Part shown: in pieces, positions 43,617-54,092 of the stretch
Position numbering within the stretch: position 1 is the stretch's first letter
Layout of the letters: the number at the start of each line of letters is the position of its first letter
Assembly (NCBI GenBank): GCA_964507185.1
Contig: CAZDOY010000001.1
Location: 1 to 64,000, forward strand
Length of the DNA stretch: 64,000 nucleotides
Reading direction: 5' to 3'
Source of the DNA: CAVRTJ01 sp964507185
GTDB taxonomy: Bacteria; Acidobacteriota; UBA4820; DSQY01
The notes under the pieces: model-generated
Databases searched by the model: none
Told to the model about the DNA's origin: nothing
The model's input: only the letters and a program-made list of their open reading frames with translations
Program-made: the position numbers and the translations under genes

Positions 43617-45149
43617 ATGTCCACTCTCCAGCACGAGCAGGCTCTGCTCTTCGACAGAGACCTTCAACGCAGGCTTTCGGCCTTGAGCCCGCAGGCGGAA
43701 GAGGGCGCATGGCTGAATGCGGCCAACGCCCTCAGCCTGAGGTCGCTGCCATACCTTGCCGCCGACGTGACCGAGAGAGGCCTTGCCCTCCATCCCGAAT
43801 CGTACGACTTGTGGATGATCCACATTCAGGCCGTGGCCATCTCGCCTGTCAAGCTCGCATCGGCCGGAAAGAGGCTTGCGGCCGAGAAGAAACATCCGGC
43901 TGTCCGGGGCGTGCTCATGGCCCTCGTCGAATACTATCTCGAGAAGGACAGAGATGGTCTGGCGAGACTCGAGCGTGTGCCCGAGGAGCACCGAAATGCC
44001 CTTTATTACGAGGTGTGCGGTTTGTACGACATGGCCCGGCAAGAATATGAGCAGGCCGTGAAGAGCTTCAGGAAAGCCCACAGGCAGGCCCCGAAAGACC
44101 TGCGCCTCATGTATCACCTCGCCAAGGCCCAGTACGCTTCGGGCGATGTTCCCAAAGCGGTGCGGTGGCTCTATCGCGCCGTCTCCAGGGAGCGACATTT
44201 CGTCCAGGCCTGGAATACACTCTGCCGTATTCACCTCGAGGAAGGCGACCTCAGCCGCGCCAGGCAGGCTCTCGGCATGGCTTTGTCGGTCAATCCACGG
44301 GACTGGGGCCTCTATTTCACCTACGCGGATTACTATCTTGGGGACGGACGGTACGCCATGGCCCGCGCCGAACTCCAGGCGGTCCTCGATCTCCATCCGC
44401 AGGAGGTCATCGCTGCCGAGGTGTACAACTACCTCGGGTACACACATTACCTCGAAGGCCGATACGATGATGCCCTTCCGAGTTTTCAGAAAGCCCTCGA
44501 ACTCAATCCCTCGCTTTCCGTCGCGTGGTTCAACATGGGCAATCTCCATTTCCATAGAAAGGACATGGAGCAGGCCAAAACCTGCTACAAGGAGGCCCTG
44601 CGGGCTGATCCCCACATGGCCCAGGCAAACTGCCAACTGGGGCTGACCTACCTGGAGCAGGGCATTCTGGAGAAGGCGAGGGCGCCCCTCGAAAAGGCAA
44701 TGACGCTCGATCCCGGTGACTTCTGGGCCCACCTGGGCCTCTCCGAGTATTATCGCCGCACGAGAGATGCCGCGGCCGCCCTGGAGGAGGCGAGGCAGGC
44801 CATGCGGATCGCTCCCGATGATGCGAACGTGCACAACTACCTGGGGATTGCACTGGAGACCAACAGGCGCTACTTCGACGCCGAAAAGGCCTACAGGCGG
44901 TCGCTGGAACTCGACCCCCGGCAGCGCTGGGCAGCCAACAACCTCGGCTACCTCTACGAGAAGATCATGAAGGTGGATTCAGGCTACAAGCCGTCGGCCA
45001 TCGAGGCCTGGAAGAAGCGGCTTCTTATCTGCCGCGATACAGGGGCGTCCGTCAGGGGGGCCATCAACCACCTCGAAAAACTTGGGGTTCCCACCGCCAC
45101 GATCAAGAAGTGGCTCGGCCAGGAAAAGGCAACCCGAAAAAGAAGGTGA
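43617..45149 (+). CDS. TPR-repeat protein
   Basis: The 510-residue cytoplasmic protein has no signal peptide and is built mostly of TPR units (about residues 130-430), with clear repeats such as AVKSFRKAHRQAPKDLRLMY, ALPSFQKALELNPSLSVAWF and CYKEALRADPHMAQANCQLG. TPR proteins serve as scaffolds; the partner is unknown. AGGAGG precedes ATG 43617. It follows moaC after five bases and is followed by acpS after four, so it belongs to the same operon. Confidence 0.9.
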   Translation: MSTLQHEQALLFDRDLQRRLSALSPQAEEGAWLNAANALSLRSLPYLAADVTERGLALHPESYDLWMIHIQAVAISPVKLASAGKRLAAEKKHPAVRGVLMALVEYYLEKDRDGLARLERVPEEHRNALYYEVCGLYDMARQEYEQAVKSFRKAHRQAPKDLRLMYHLAKAQYASGDVPKAVRWLYRAVSRERHFVQAWNTLCRIHLEEGDLSRARQALGMALSVNPRDWGLYFTYADYYLGDGRYAMARAELQAVLDLHPQEVIAAEVYNYLGYTHYLEGRYDDALPSFQKALELNPSLSVAWFNMGNLHFHRKDMEQAKTCYKEALRADPHMAQANCQLGLTYLEQGILEKARAPLEKAMTLDPGDFWAHLGLSEYYRRTRDAAAALEEARQAMRIAPDDANVHNYLGIALETNRRYFDAEKAYRRSLELDPRQRWAANNLGYLYEKIMKVDSGYKPSAIEAWKKRLLICRDTGASVRGAINHLEKLGVPTATIKKWLGQEKATRKRR

Positions 45150-45153
45150 AAAC

Positions 45154-45531
45154 ATGATCGTCGGCATGGGCCTGGACCTGGTTGATACCGGGCGCTTCGA
45201 GGCGGCCGTTCGAAGGCGGCCGGCTCTGCTCAAGCGCGTCTTCACCCCCGGTGAGAGGTCCGCCTGCGAACGCAAGGCCGACGCCATCTGTTCCTATGCC
45301 GCGCGGTTCGCCGCCAAGGAGGCGGCCATGAAGGCTCTGGGAACCGGGTGGGGGCAGGGCGTCGGCTGGCAGAGCGTGGAAGTGGTCGGTGGGGCTGGAC
45401 GCGGGGCGCCCGGCCTCGTTCTGCACGGCCGGGCCCTGGAACATTTACATGCCATGGGGGGGGTGAGGGCTCTGGTCAGCCTGACCCACGAAAAGACCAT
45501 GGCCGCCGCCGTCGTGATCCTGGAAAGCTGA
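45154..45531 (+). CDS. acpS: holo-ACP synthase (4'-phosphopantetheinyl transferase)
   Basis: The 125-residue enzyme transfers phosphopantetheine from CoA to a conserved Ser of acyl carrier protein. It has the GMGLDLVDTGRFE opening with the metal Asp, and YAARFAAKEAAMKALGTGW with the metal Glu and Lys. ATG 45154 follows AGAAGG; the longer upstream frame overlaps the TPR gene and is not used. It ends the dehydratase/KS operon, supporting an ACP-dependent pathway, though no ACP gene is present here. Confidence 0.95.
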   Translation: MIVGMGLDLVDTGRFEAAVRRRPALLKRVFTPGERSACERKADAICSYAARFAAKEAAMKALGTGWGQGVGWQSVEVVGGAGRGAPGLVLHGRALEHLHAMGGVRALVSLTHEKTMAAAVVILES

Positions 45532-45704
45532 AAAAAAGACATTTGGGAACTGGGATTCAGGATTTGAGGGGCGGCAGGCGGCCGAGCTTTGAAGCGGTCG
45601 GCCGCCGCAAGTCTTCGTCTTGGTCCCTTCAGCCTTCAGCCCGTTACGATTTCCCTCATCCACTCAATCAGGAGTCCCGAGTCGGGTGTGTTCGGGGATA
45701 AAAA

Positions 45705-45729
45705 AGAGGGCCGGAAATTCCGGCCCTCT
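45705..45729 (-). terminator. intrinsic terminator of the LivK-like gene
   Basis: A palindromic stem (AGAGGGCCGGAA and TTCCGGCCCTCT, 45705-45729, 1-base centre) is followed on the reverse strand by a T tract from the A run ending at 45705. It ends the reverse-strand transcript of the binding-protein gene. The 170 bases on its left hold no gene. Confidence 0.85.
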
Positions 45730-45755
45730 GGGGCGTCTTGCCTGAGGAGGTGCGT

Positions 45756-46922
45756 CTATTTCGCGTCCTTGGCCTCCTCGGTTTTTTCGGTAGGCGCGGG
45801 CGGGGTCATGGGAACCTCAACGAACTTTCCGGCTTCGACCTTCCACATGACGTACGGAGATTGCTGGGGATCGCCCTTGGCGTCGAACTTCATCTTGCCG
45901 AAGGGGGTGTCGACCTCGATCTTGTGGAGCGTGTGTGCCACATCCACGCCGTTCGTCGTGCCGGCGGCCTTGATGCCCTGAAGGGCGACGGTCACGGCCG
46001 TGTAGGCATAGAGGGAATAGGGACCCAGATCCCCGTATTTTTTCTCGTATTCTTTGACCACGGCCTGGGCGGTCGGGAGGGTCTTCTGGTCCGGGATGAA
46101 GGTGACGAGGCAACCCTCGGCCGCGTCCCCCGCCTGCTTGATGAACTCGGGATCGTAGCAGCCGTCGCCGCTGACGAATGTCGCCATCAGGCCTGCCTGC
46201 CGCATCTGTTTTACGAGCGATGCGCCCTGCGGCCACAACCCGCCGAAGTAAACGACGGTGGGTTGGGTTTCCTTGAGCTTGCGGACGGTGCTGGGTATAT
46301 CGACTCCGGTTCTCTCGATAGTGCCGTAGTAGACCGACTGCTTCTTCGTCAGAAATTCGTAGTTCTTGAGAAACTCATTGGCCAGATCCTGTCCGTAGGA
46401 AGACTTGTCGTTGATCACGGCCACCTTGGCACCGGGGAAATTATCCGCCACGTATTTTGCCGCGCTCTTGCCCTGCTGGTCGTCGCGCCCGCAGACCCTG
46501 AAAACGGTGAGGTATCCGCGGTCGGTGACGTCCGGGTTGGTGGAACTGGGCGTGATCATGAGCATCTTCTTCTTGTCGTACAGCGGCTCTGCGGCAAGCG
46601 TGCAATTCGAATTGTAGTGACCGATGACGGCGTCGACCTTGTTCGTAAACTGCCTGGCGACGAGGAGCGCCTGGTCCGGGTCGCCCTTGTCGTCCGCGGG
46701 CACAAGAACGATCGGCTTCCCCAGGACGCCGCCCTTGGCGTTCCACGCGTCCACCGCCAGCTGGGCGCCGTGGAGGACGTCTTCACCGCCTCGTTTCTGT
46801 TCTCCGGACAAGGGAGCGGCAAGCCCCAATTTGATATTCTTCTTGGAGCAGCTGAAACTCGCCGCCAAGAGTGCGATGATCACGACACCGAGAATGATCG
46901 ACAGTTTCTTTACTGATTTCAT
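45756..46922 (-). CDS. branched-chain amino acid ABC transporter substrate-binding protein (LivK-like)
   Basis: The 388-residue periplasmic binding protein (type I fold, Leu/Ile/Val-binding) has an N-terminal signal with Cys 25, and likely is a lipoprotein although SFSC is an imperfect lipobox. Core segments are IKLGLAAPLSGEQ, PADDKGDPDQALLVARQF and PSSTNPDVTDRGYLTVFRVCG. It captures a small amino-acid-like ligand. GGGAGG precedes ATG 46922. No permease or ATPase gene is nearby, so the partner is elsewhere. Confidence 0.93.
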   Translation of the reverse strand: MKSVKKLSIILGVVIIALLAASFSCSKKNIKLGLAAPLSGEQKRGGEDVLHGAQLAVDAWNAKGGVLGKPIVLVPADDKGDPDQALLVARQFTNKVDAVIGHYNSNCTLAAEPLYDKKKMLMITPSSTNPDVTDRGYLTVFRVCGRDDQQGKSAAKYVADNFPGAKVAVINDKSSYGQDLANEFLKNYEFLTKKQSVYYGTIERTGVDIPSTVRKLKETQPTVVYFGGLWPQGASLVKQMRQAGLMATFVSGDGCYDPEFIKQAGDAAEGCLVTFIPDQKTLPTAQAVVKEYEKKYGDLGPYSLYAYTAVTVALQGIKAAGTTNGVDVAHTLHKIEVDTPFGKMKFDAKGDPQQSPYVMWKVEAGKFVEVPMTPPAPTEKTEEAKDAK

Positions 46923-47084
46923 GGCAGGCCTCCCTCCGTCCGCGCTCTCAATCACCTTTGCGCTCCAGTCTGGTTTAGCCGTCCGCCGGGTACCCGATGC
47001 TGACGTACTCACGGCAGGAACACACCCGATGAAGATCTCGGCGCGTCTCGCGGGTCCTGGAAACGCCGCCGAAACTGTTGGCAC

Positions 47085-47879
47085 CTACTTCTGGTCTGAT
47101 GCAAGCCCTTTCACCGGAAGATACTCGACCCAGGCCTTGTCGATGGCGACGGGGTTCTTTGGGCGGTTGTTGACCGGATCCCGAGGCGCATTCACGATCT
47201 TGTCCACGACATCCATGCCCTTGATCACCTTGCCGAAGGCCGTGTATTTATGGTCGAGGTAGCCGGCGTCCGCAACGCAGATGAAGAACTGGGACGACGC
47301 GGAATCTGGGTCCGTGGCGCGGGCCATGGAGACGATACCCCTGGCATGGTGAATGTCGTTGAATTCGGCCTTGATGTTGATCTCGCTGCCGAACTTGTCG
47401 GTCTGCCCACCCTGGCCCCAGGTGGACGGGGGGCCCATTCGGGTGTTGGGGTCTCCGCCCTGGATCATGAAGCCGGGAATCACCCTGTGGAACTTCGTCC
47501 CGTCATAGAATCCGGTCTTGCACAGATGGATAAAATTCTTGACGGTGTTGGGTGCCTTGTCGGGAAAGAACTTGATCTCGATGGTTCCGAGCTTGGTCCT
47601 GAGAAAGGCGACCGGTTCCGTACCGGGCTTGGGCGCGTCTTCGTCGGCCTTGCCCTGTGCCGCGGACGCAGCAGACTCGTTTGCCTGCGAAGGTTCCGCA
47701 GCCTGGGCGGGGGCGTTCTCTGCCGCCTTCGGAGCGGCCTCCGCTTTGGGTGCCGGTGCTTCGGATGTCGCCCTGGCCGCCTCGCTCTGCGCGGGCGCCT
47801 CCTTCTTGCAGCTCACGGTTAGAAACAGGAGTCCGGTCAGCAAACCTGCCAGGCACGATATGGCGATGCGCTTTTTCAT
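47085..47879 (-). CDS. lipoprotein cyclophilin-type peptidyl-prolyl isomerase
   Basis: The 264-residue protein has a lipobox LTVSC, a low-complexity Ala/Glu/Pro linker (about residues 25-90) and a cyclophilin domain with FHRVIPGFMIQGGDP and SQFFICV, the catalytic Arg and Gln/Phe pocket. It assists proline isomerisation in envelope proteins, anchored to a membrane. GGGGGAG precedes the ATG. It lies upstream of the LivK-like gene on the same strand, 162 bases apart. Confidence 0.93.
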   Translation of the reverse strand: MKKRIAISCLAGLLTGLLFLTVSCKKEAPAQSEAARATSEAPAPKAEAAPKAAENAPAQAAEPSQANESAASAAQGKADEDAPKPGTEPVAFLRTKLGTIEIKFFPDKAPNTVKNFIHLCKTGFYDGTKFHRVIPGFMIQGGDPNTRMGPPSTWGQGGQTDKFGSEINIKAEFNDIHHARGIVSMARATDPDSASSQFFICVADAGYLDHKYTAFGKVIKGMDVVDKIVNAPRDPVNNRPKNPVAIDKAWVEYLPVKGLASDQK

Positions 47880-48126
47880 ACTGCAATCTCCCCCAGTGTA
47901 AGGTTATGGGCCAGGGCCTCCCGCGGTTCCTACGGGCGCCACTTCAGTTTACGATATAGCAGGAATGAAAAAAAGTCACACACCACCCGTCCGGTTCCCG
48001 GGATCACACCGGGAACCCGCCTCGAGGGAGCGGGGGGCCGTGCCGTCAGCGGAGAGGGCGGCACGATACGGGCGTCTTGAGTGATCCGGGGCACCGTGAG
48101 GCGCACGTTCACCGCAAACGGGAGGA

Positions 48127-48315
48127 TCAAACCTGGACCGTCACTTTCGCAAGAATGCCGCGGAGCGTGTTTTCTTTGTGCCTCAGGTGAGCCTTGTACT
48201 CCGAGTCCTTCGTGTGGTGCACCTCTTCGCGGAGTTCCCCGAGTTCGTTGTCGAGGATTCTTCTGAGGAGATCCATCTCCTCTTCGGTCAGGTTCATGTC
48301 CATGTCCATGTCCAT
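48127..48315 (-). CDS. small acidic protein with MDMDMDM start
   Basis: The 62-residue protein begins MDMDMDMNLTEEE, from a short repeat of ATGGAC, and continues as one amphipathic helix (EMDLLRRILDNELGELREEV) and a basic segment. AAGGAGG stands before ATG 48315 with good spacing, so the longest start is preferred, though later Met codons could be used. I do not recognise a family. It is encoded alone between the cyclophilin gene and the acyl-CoA dehydrogenase. The 302 bases upstream of it hold no gene. Confidence 0.7.
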   Translation of the reverse strand: MDMDMDMNLTEEEMDLLRRILDNELGELREEVHHTKDSEYKAHLRHKENTLRGILAKVTVQV

Positions 48316-48617
48316 GGTATACCTCCTTCAGGGGTTTGCCCCCCTCAGGCAGTCCGTGCTGGTACCTCCAGGCGTTGCCCGTCCGAGGGCGCCCCCAGAG
48401 AAAATTAACGTTCTGTCAGTATTTTAATTCTCCCCGGCCTGGATACCACTCTTTCGGCCGTTTCGCCGGAACCAACACCTACTGCACGCGGAAAGTGATA
48501 CTCTGAAACAGCTTAGCGGCCGTCGAGTCCCTTCCGGCGTATTCTCGGTGCCAGCACACCTCGGCCCGTGAGCCGGAAGGGTGTCCGAATAGGAGCCCGA
48601 TCCCTGGGGGAGGAGCC

Positions 48618-49874
48618 ATGACCACCTATCCTGAAGCCCTGTTAACCGAAGCAGAACGGGACCTTCGCGATGAGGCGAGGGACTTCGTGAAATGGGTGCC
48701 GCGCCAACTCATCCTGGATATGGACGCGGACGAGGTACGGTTTCCGAAGGAGTACCTCGTGGAGGCAGGAAAGCGATCGCTGTTGGGGCTTCGGTTCCCG
48801 TCGGCGTACGGAGGGCGCGACTTGCCCTGGACGAGCGAACTCCTGGCCCTCGAGGAGATCGGCGTGCTGGGCACGTCGCTGGCCTGTCTCTATTCGCTGG
48901 TCAGCATCGTCGGTGAGGCCCTGGCCGTTTTCGGGACCGAGGACCAGAAGAACCGCTATCTTGTTCCCATGCTCGCGGGGCGCCTGGCCCCGGCTGAGGC
49001 CCTGACCGAACCACGGGGCGGGTCCGACTTTTTCGGGGCCACGACCCGGGCGGTCCGGGACGGCGACCACTTCGTGCTGAACGGCCAGAAGCGGTTCGTG
49101 GTCGGCTCGGAGGGGGCGGACTTCTTTCTCGTCTACGCCAAGACCGGGTCGGACGACGATCCCAAGAGGGCGATGACCGCTTTTCTCGTGGACCGCGGCG
49201 AAGGCGTCGTCGTCGAGCACGTCTACGGCCTCATGGGCACACGGGGCGGCGGCACGGGCAGGCTGGTCTTCCGGGATGTCCGGGTGCCGGCCGCCAACGT
49301 CCTCGGCGGTGAAGATGCCGTCGGTGCGGGAGCAGAAGTCTTCAACCAGATGATGATCCCGGAGCGCATGACCTCTGCGTGCGGGGCGCTCGGGATGGGA
49401 AGGGCCGCCCTCGACGTGGCCGCTCGCTACGCGGCCCGCAGGAAGGCCTTCGGGGAGGTCATCCGGCGTTTCGAGGCCGTGAGTTTCAAGGTGGCCGATT
49501 CCCTCGTTCTCCTGGACGCGGCTAGGGCCCTCTGCCGCGAAACCTGCAGGGCCATCGATGAGGGAGGCGTCCCCCCCGGGCGCGTGCGCCGGCTGGTATC
49601 CGAAACGAAGAAATTCGCCACCGAATCGGCCTGGGCCATGGTGAACAACGCCATGCAGATCCTGGGCGGCATCGGGTACACGGACGTCTTCCCCGTCGAG
49701 CGCCTTCTGCGGGACACGCGGTTGATCATGATCTGGACCGGGACCAACGAGATCATGGACCTCGTCATTCAACACGAATTCTACAAGGAGTTTCTCAAGA
49801 CGCCCTCGCAGGCGCGGGACGTGGAAGGCGACGCCGTGAACGCCCAGGCCCCCGGCGAAAAAGTGTACGAATGA
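48618..49874 (+). CDS. acyl-CoA dehydrogenase
   Basis: The 418-residue FAD enzyme carries the family segments LTEPRGGSDFFG, GQKRFVVGSEGADFFLVYAK and the C-terminal QILGGIGYTDVFPVERLLRD, with IWTGTNEIMDLVIQHEF at the end holding the catalytic Glu region. It oxidises acyl-CoA to 2-enoyl-CoA and passes electrons to electron transfer flavoprotein, which is not in the window. GGGGGAGGAG precedes ATG 48618. It is transcribed alone and ended by a shared terminator. Chain length is not predictable. Confidence 0.94.
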   Translation: MTTYPEALLTEAERDLRDEARDFVKWVPRQLILDMDADEVRFPKEYLVEAGKRSLLGLRFPSAYGGRDLPWTSELLALEEIGVLGTSLACLYSLVSIVGEALAVFGTEDQKNRYLVPMLAGRLAPAEALTEPRGGSDFFGATTRAVRDGDHFVLNGQKRFVVGSEGADFFLVYAKTGSDDDPKRAMTAFLVDRGEGVVVEHVYGLMGTRGGGTGRLVFRDVRVPAANVLGGEDAVGAGAEVFNQMMIPERMTSACGALGMGRAALDVAARYAARRKAFGEVIRRFEAVSFKVADSLVLLDAARALCRETCRAIDEGGVPPGRVRRLVSETKKFATESAWAMVNNAMQILGGIGYTDVFPVERLLRDTRLIMIWTGTNEIMDLVIQHEFYKEFLKTPSQARDVEGDAVNAQAPGEKVYE

Positions 49875-49875
49875 G

Positions 49876-49903
49876 AAAAGGGCGGCCCTGGGGCCGCCCT
49901 TTT
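49876..49903. terminator. bidirectional terminator between acyl-CoA dehydrogenase and groEL
   Basis: An 11-bp stem AAAAGGGCGGC (49876-49886) with GCCGCCCTTTT (49893-49903) closes a 6-base loop. The stem ends in A/T runs that give T tracts in both directions, so it can stop both the plus transcript and the reverse groESL transcript. Confidence 0.85.
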
Positions 49904-49964
49904 CAGATGAGTTCGCCGGACCGGGTCCGTGCACATTGAAAGCCCGCCCCGACGTTCGTCATGG

Positions 49965-51587
<1,623 letters not shown>

Positions 51588-51607
51588 AAGTGACTCTCCT
51601 TCTCTCG

Positions 51608-51895
51608 CTATTCAACGATGCCGAGTATTTCGTCCTCGCGGACGACGATGTGCTCCACGTCATCGATTTTCAGTTCGGTTCCGGCGTATTTGCCCACGAG
51701 GACCTTGTCGCCGGCCTTGACCGTCATGGCGATCCGCTTGCCGCTATCGTCGAGCCTGCCGGGCCCGGCCGCTATGACTTTGCCCTCCATGGGCTTTTCT
51801 TTCGCGGTGTCCGGGACGATGATCCCCCCGCGGACCTCTTCCTTCGCCTCGAGACGCTTGATCAGGACGCGATCGTTGAGTGGCTTAACCTTCAT
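51608..51895 (-). CDS. groES: co-chaperonin GroES
   Basis: The 95-residue lid protein of GroEL begins MKVKPLNDRVLIKRLEAKEE, carries the mobile loop GGIIVPDTAKEKP and ends with DDVEHIVVREDEILGIVE. AGGAGG precedes ATG 51895. It is the first gene after the CIRCE-controlled promoter. All features are standard. Confidence 0.99.
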   Translation of the reverse strand: MKVKPLNDRVLIKRLEAKEEVRGGIIVPDTAKEKPMEGKVIAAGPGRLDDSGKRIAMTVKAGDKVLVGKYAGTELKIDDVEHIVVREDEILGIVE

Positions 51896-51926
51896 TCGTT
51901 TACCTCCTATAGGGAAGTTAGGGTTG

Positions 51927-51953
51927 TTAGCAACCAGGTCATCAGAGTGCTAA
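51927..51953. promoter_or_regulatory. CIRCE element (HrcA operator)
   Basis: TTAGCAACC (51927-51935), 9 bases, then GAGTGCTAA (51945-51953) matches TTAGCACTC-N9-GAGTGCTAA. The right arm is perfect; the left arm has two changes in its inner positions. It lies 32 bases upstream of groES, so HrcA repression of groESL is expected. Confidence 0.92.
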
Positions 51954-51981
51954 TTATAAAACCTGCTTAATGCATTGTCAA
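51953..51981 (-). promoter_or_regulatory. consensus sigma-70 promoter of groESL
   Basis: On the reverse strand TTGACA (51976-51981) and TATAAT (51953-51958) are both perfect matches, 17 bases apart. The predicted start near 51946 falls inside the CIRCE element, so repressor and polymerase would compete. Confidence 0.92.
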
Positions 51982-52166
51982 GTATCCTTAGTCTCTTTTT
52001 GTTCGGCCCTGCGAGAGAGGGTTTCCAGCCCCCTGTCCGTGCCCACCGACGGCAGGCAGCGCTTTCGGAAGCCCGGCCCGAGCGAGCCCGGCCTGTCCCG
52101 GTGCGGCGCATGCACTTGCCGCCCGGAGACTCGGCCGGTATAGTCATGGTTACCGGAGGAGATTCG

Positions 52167-53045
52167 ATGTCGCAGACCTTAAAGCTCGCCCTGGTTCAGA
52201 TGGCACCCTCCCTGGGACTCATCGACCGGAACCTCGAAGCGCACATGGAGTGCCTGCAGCGCCCCGAGACCCGCGACGCCGATCTGGTCATTTTTCCGGA
52301 ACTGTCTCTGACGGGGTATCTTCTCCAGGACCTGGTGGCGGAAGTGGCCCTTCCCCTGCGGAACGACGAGAAGCTGGCGCCCCTGCTCGATGCGAGCCGG
52401 CGGCAGGACATCATCGTCGGCCTGGTCCTCCAGAGCCCCGAGTTTCTGTTCTACAACGCCGCGCTCTACCTTTCCGGCGGCCGGATTCATCACGTGCACA
52501 GAAAGGTCTACCTGCCGACCTACGGAATGTTCGACGAGGGCCGCTACTTCGCCGCCGGGTACGGCTTCAAGGCTTTCGATACGAGGTTCGGGCGCCTCGG
52601 GATTCTCATCTGCGAAGACGCGTGGCACCTTTCTTCTTCCTATCTCCTGGCCCTGCAGGGAGCCCATACGCTCGCCGTACTATCGGGAAGTCCGGGAAGG
52701 GGCTGGACGGGCGGCGGGCCGGTGGCATCCGTTCAGACATGGGAACGGGTCGGGCAGACGCTCAGCCAGTTCCTCACGGTGAACTGGCTGTACGTAAACC
52801 GCGTCGGTTACGAAGATGGATTGGCCTTTGCAGGCGGATCGTACGTGTCCGATCCCTTCGGCAACCTCCTGCTGGACGGCGACGAAAACGTGGAGGCCGT
52901 ATACCGCGTCGACGTGCCCCTCGCCGCGCTCAGGCGCGCCAGAACGCTGACGCCCCTTCTGAGGGATGAAAAGCCCGAGATGGTGCTGAAACACCTGCAG
53001 GCTCTGGTTGCCGACCGGCTCGCCGGAGGAGGGGAAGAACGATGA
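52167..53045 (+). CDS. nitrilase-superfamily glutaminase-like protein, probable NAD synthetase partner
   Basis: The 292-residue carbon-nitrogen hydrolase has the Glu-Lys-Cys triad: FPELSLTGYLLQDL, HRKVYLPTYGMFDEGRYF and GILICEDAWH. These are also the motifs of the glutaminase half of glutamine-dependent NAD synthetase. The next gene, 52 bases on, is nadE, so the pair is a split form of that enzyme: this protein would free ammonia from glutamine for NadE. ATG 52167 follows CGGAGGA; the longer upstream frame is rejected. Confidence 0.88.
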   Translation: MSQTLKLALVQMAPSLGLIDRNLEAHMECLQRPETRDADLVIFPELSLTGYLLQDLVAEVALPLRNDEKLAPLLDASRRQDIIVGLVLQSPEFLFYNAALYLSGGRIHHVHRKVYLPTYGMFDEGRYFAAGYGFKAFDTRFGRLGILICEDAWHLSSSYLLALQGAHTLAVLSGSPGRGWTGGGPVASVQTWERVGQTLSQFLTVNWLYVNRVGYEDGLAFAGGSYVSDPFGNLLLDGDENVEAVYRVDVPLAALRRARTLTPLLRDEKPEMVLKHLQALVADRLAGGGEER

Positions 53046-53097
53046 GCCGCAAAGAATGCGGGGGGTATGTACTGAAAGCCACAAGGCGGAGCACGTC

Positions 53098-53928
53098 ATG
53101 AAGCGGGTCTATCCCCCTGAAGTCAATCCGGATGTGGCCCTAGCCATGATCGACCGCTTCCTCACCGAGGAGATGGCCAAGACGGGCCTTAAGGGGTTCG
53201 TGGTCGGTCTCTCGGGCGGCGTCGATTCGGCCTTGTCCTGCGCGCTTGCCGCGCATGCGGTCGGCCCGGACAAGGTTCTGGCCGTTAAACTGCCCTTTCG
53301 CACGAGCTCCCCGGCCTCGGAAGAGGACGCGGACCTCGTGATCGATGGCCTGGGTGTGCGCGCCGAGCGTGTCGACATCACGCCCATGGTGGAGGCCTAT
53401 TTTCGAGATGAGGCCGGGGCTTCGGCCCTCCGAAAGGGAAACTACATGGCCCGGACGCGCATGGCCTGTCTGTTCGACCTCTCGGCGCGGGAAGGCGCCC
53501 TCGTCCTCGGTACCAGCAACAAGACCGAGCTGCTTCTCGGTTACGGGACCTGGTATGGGGACATGGCCTCATCCTTAAACCCCATAGGCGACCTCTACAA
53601 GACCCAGGTCTGGCAACTCGCCAACCACATGGGTCTTCCGCAGTCGGTCATCGAGAAACCCCCGTCGGCCGATCTCTGGCCCGACCAGACTGATGAAGCT
53701 GAGATGGGCATACGGTATACGGAGGCCGATGCCATCCTCTATTTGCTGGTCGATGAGAGGTACACGGTTGAGGAGGTGGCCGACGTCGGGTATCCGGAGG
53801 CGCGGGTCGCCGATGTGCTGCGGCGCGTGGAGGGCAGCCAGTTCAAGCGGCGCCTCCCCATCATCGCGAAGCTCTCCCAGCGGACCATCGGCATCGATTT
53901 TCGATACCCGCGCGACTGGGGAAGATAA
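53098..53928 (+). CDS. nadE: NAD+ synthetase
   Basis: The 276-residue enzyme amidates nicotinic acid adenine dinucleotide to NAD+ using ATP. It has the P-loop-like GLSGGVDSALS, GTSNKTELLLGYGTWYGD and KPPSADLWPDQTDEAEMG. The protein has no glutaminase domain of its own. ATG 53098 follows GGCGGAG. A 19-codon frame (53042-53101) with ATGA overlaps at both ends lies between it and the nitrilase gene and may carry ribosomes across, or may be chance. It ends 164 bases before the reverse-strand AidB-like gene. Confidence 0.95.
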   Translation: MKRVYPPEVNPDVALAMIDRFLTEEMAKTGLKGFVVGLSGGVDSALSCALAAHAVGPDKVLAVKLPFRTSSPASEEDADLVIDGLGVRAERVDITPMVEAYFRDEAGASALRKGNYMARTRMACLFDLSAREGALVLGTSNKTELLLGYGTWYGDMASSLNPIGDLYKTQVWQLANHMGLPQSVIEKPPSADLWPDQTDEAEMGIRYTEADAILYLLVDERYTVEEVADVGYPEARVADVLRRVEGSQFKRRLPIIAKLSQRTIGIDFRYPRDWGR

Positions 53929-54092
53929 AAGCGACAATCAGAGATTTCTGGAGTTGGAGTTTCCGGCCTGAATGAAACCCACCTTCACGACGCGTCGCAT
54001 TAAGCCTCTGCGGAACCGGCCATCGATCCGTCCCGGGGGCGGCTGGCCTGGCTGTGTCTTCCGGCGATCAGCGGCATTTCTCTCCCGTCGGT

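Noticed and set aside
43257..44834. A 525-codon open frame antisense to moaC and the TPR gene
   Set aside because: Both plus-strand genes have clear motifs and ribosome sites; the antisense product has neither.
53042..53101. 19-codon frame between nitrilase and nadE as a gene
   Set aside because: Too short to judge and the overlaps could be chance. It is mentioned only as a possible coupling frame.
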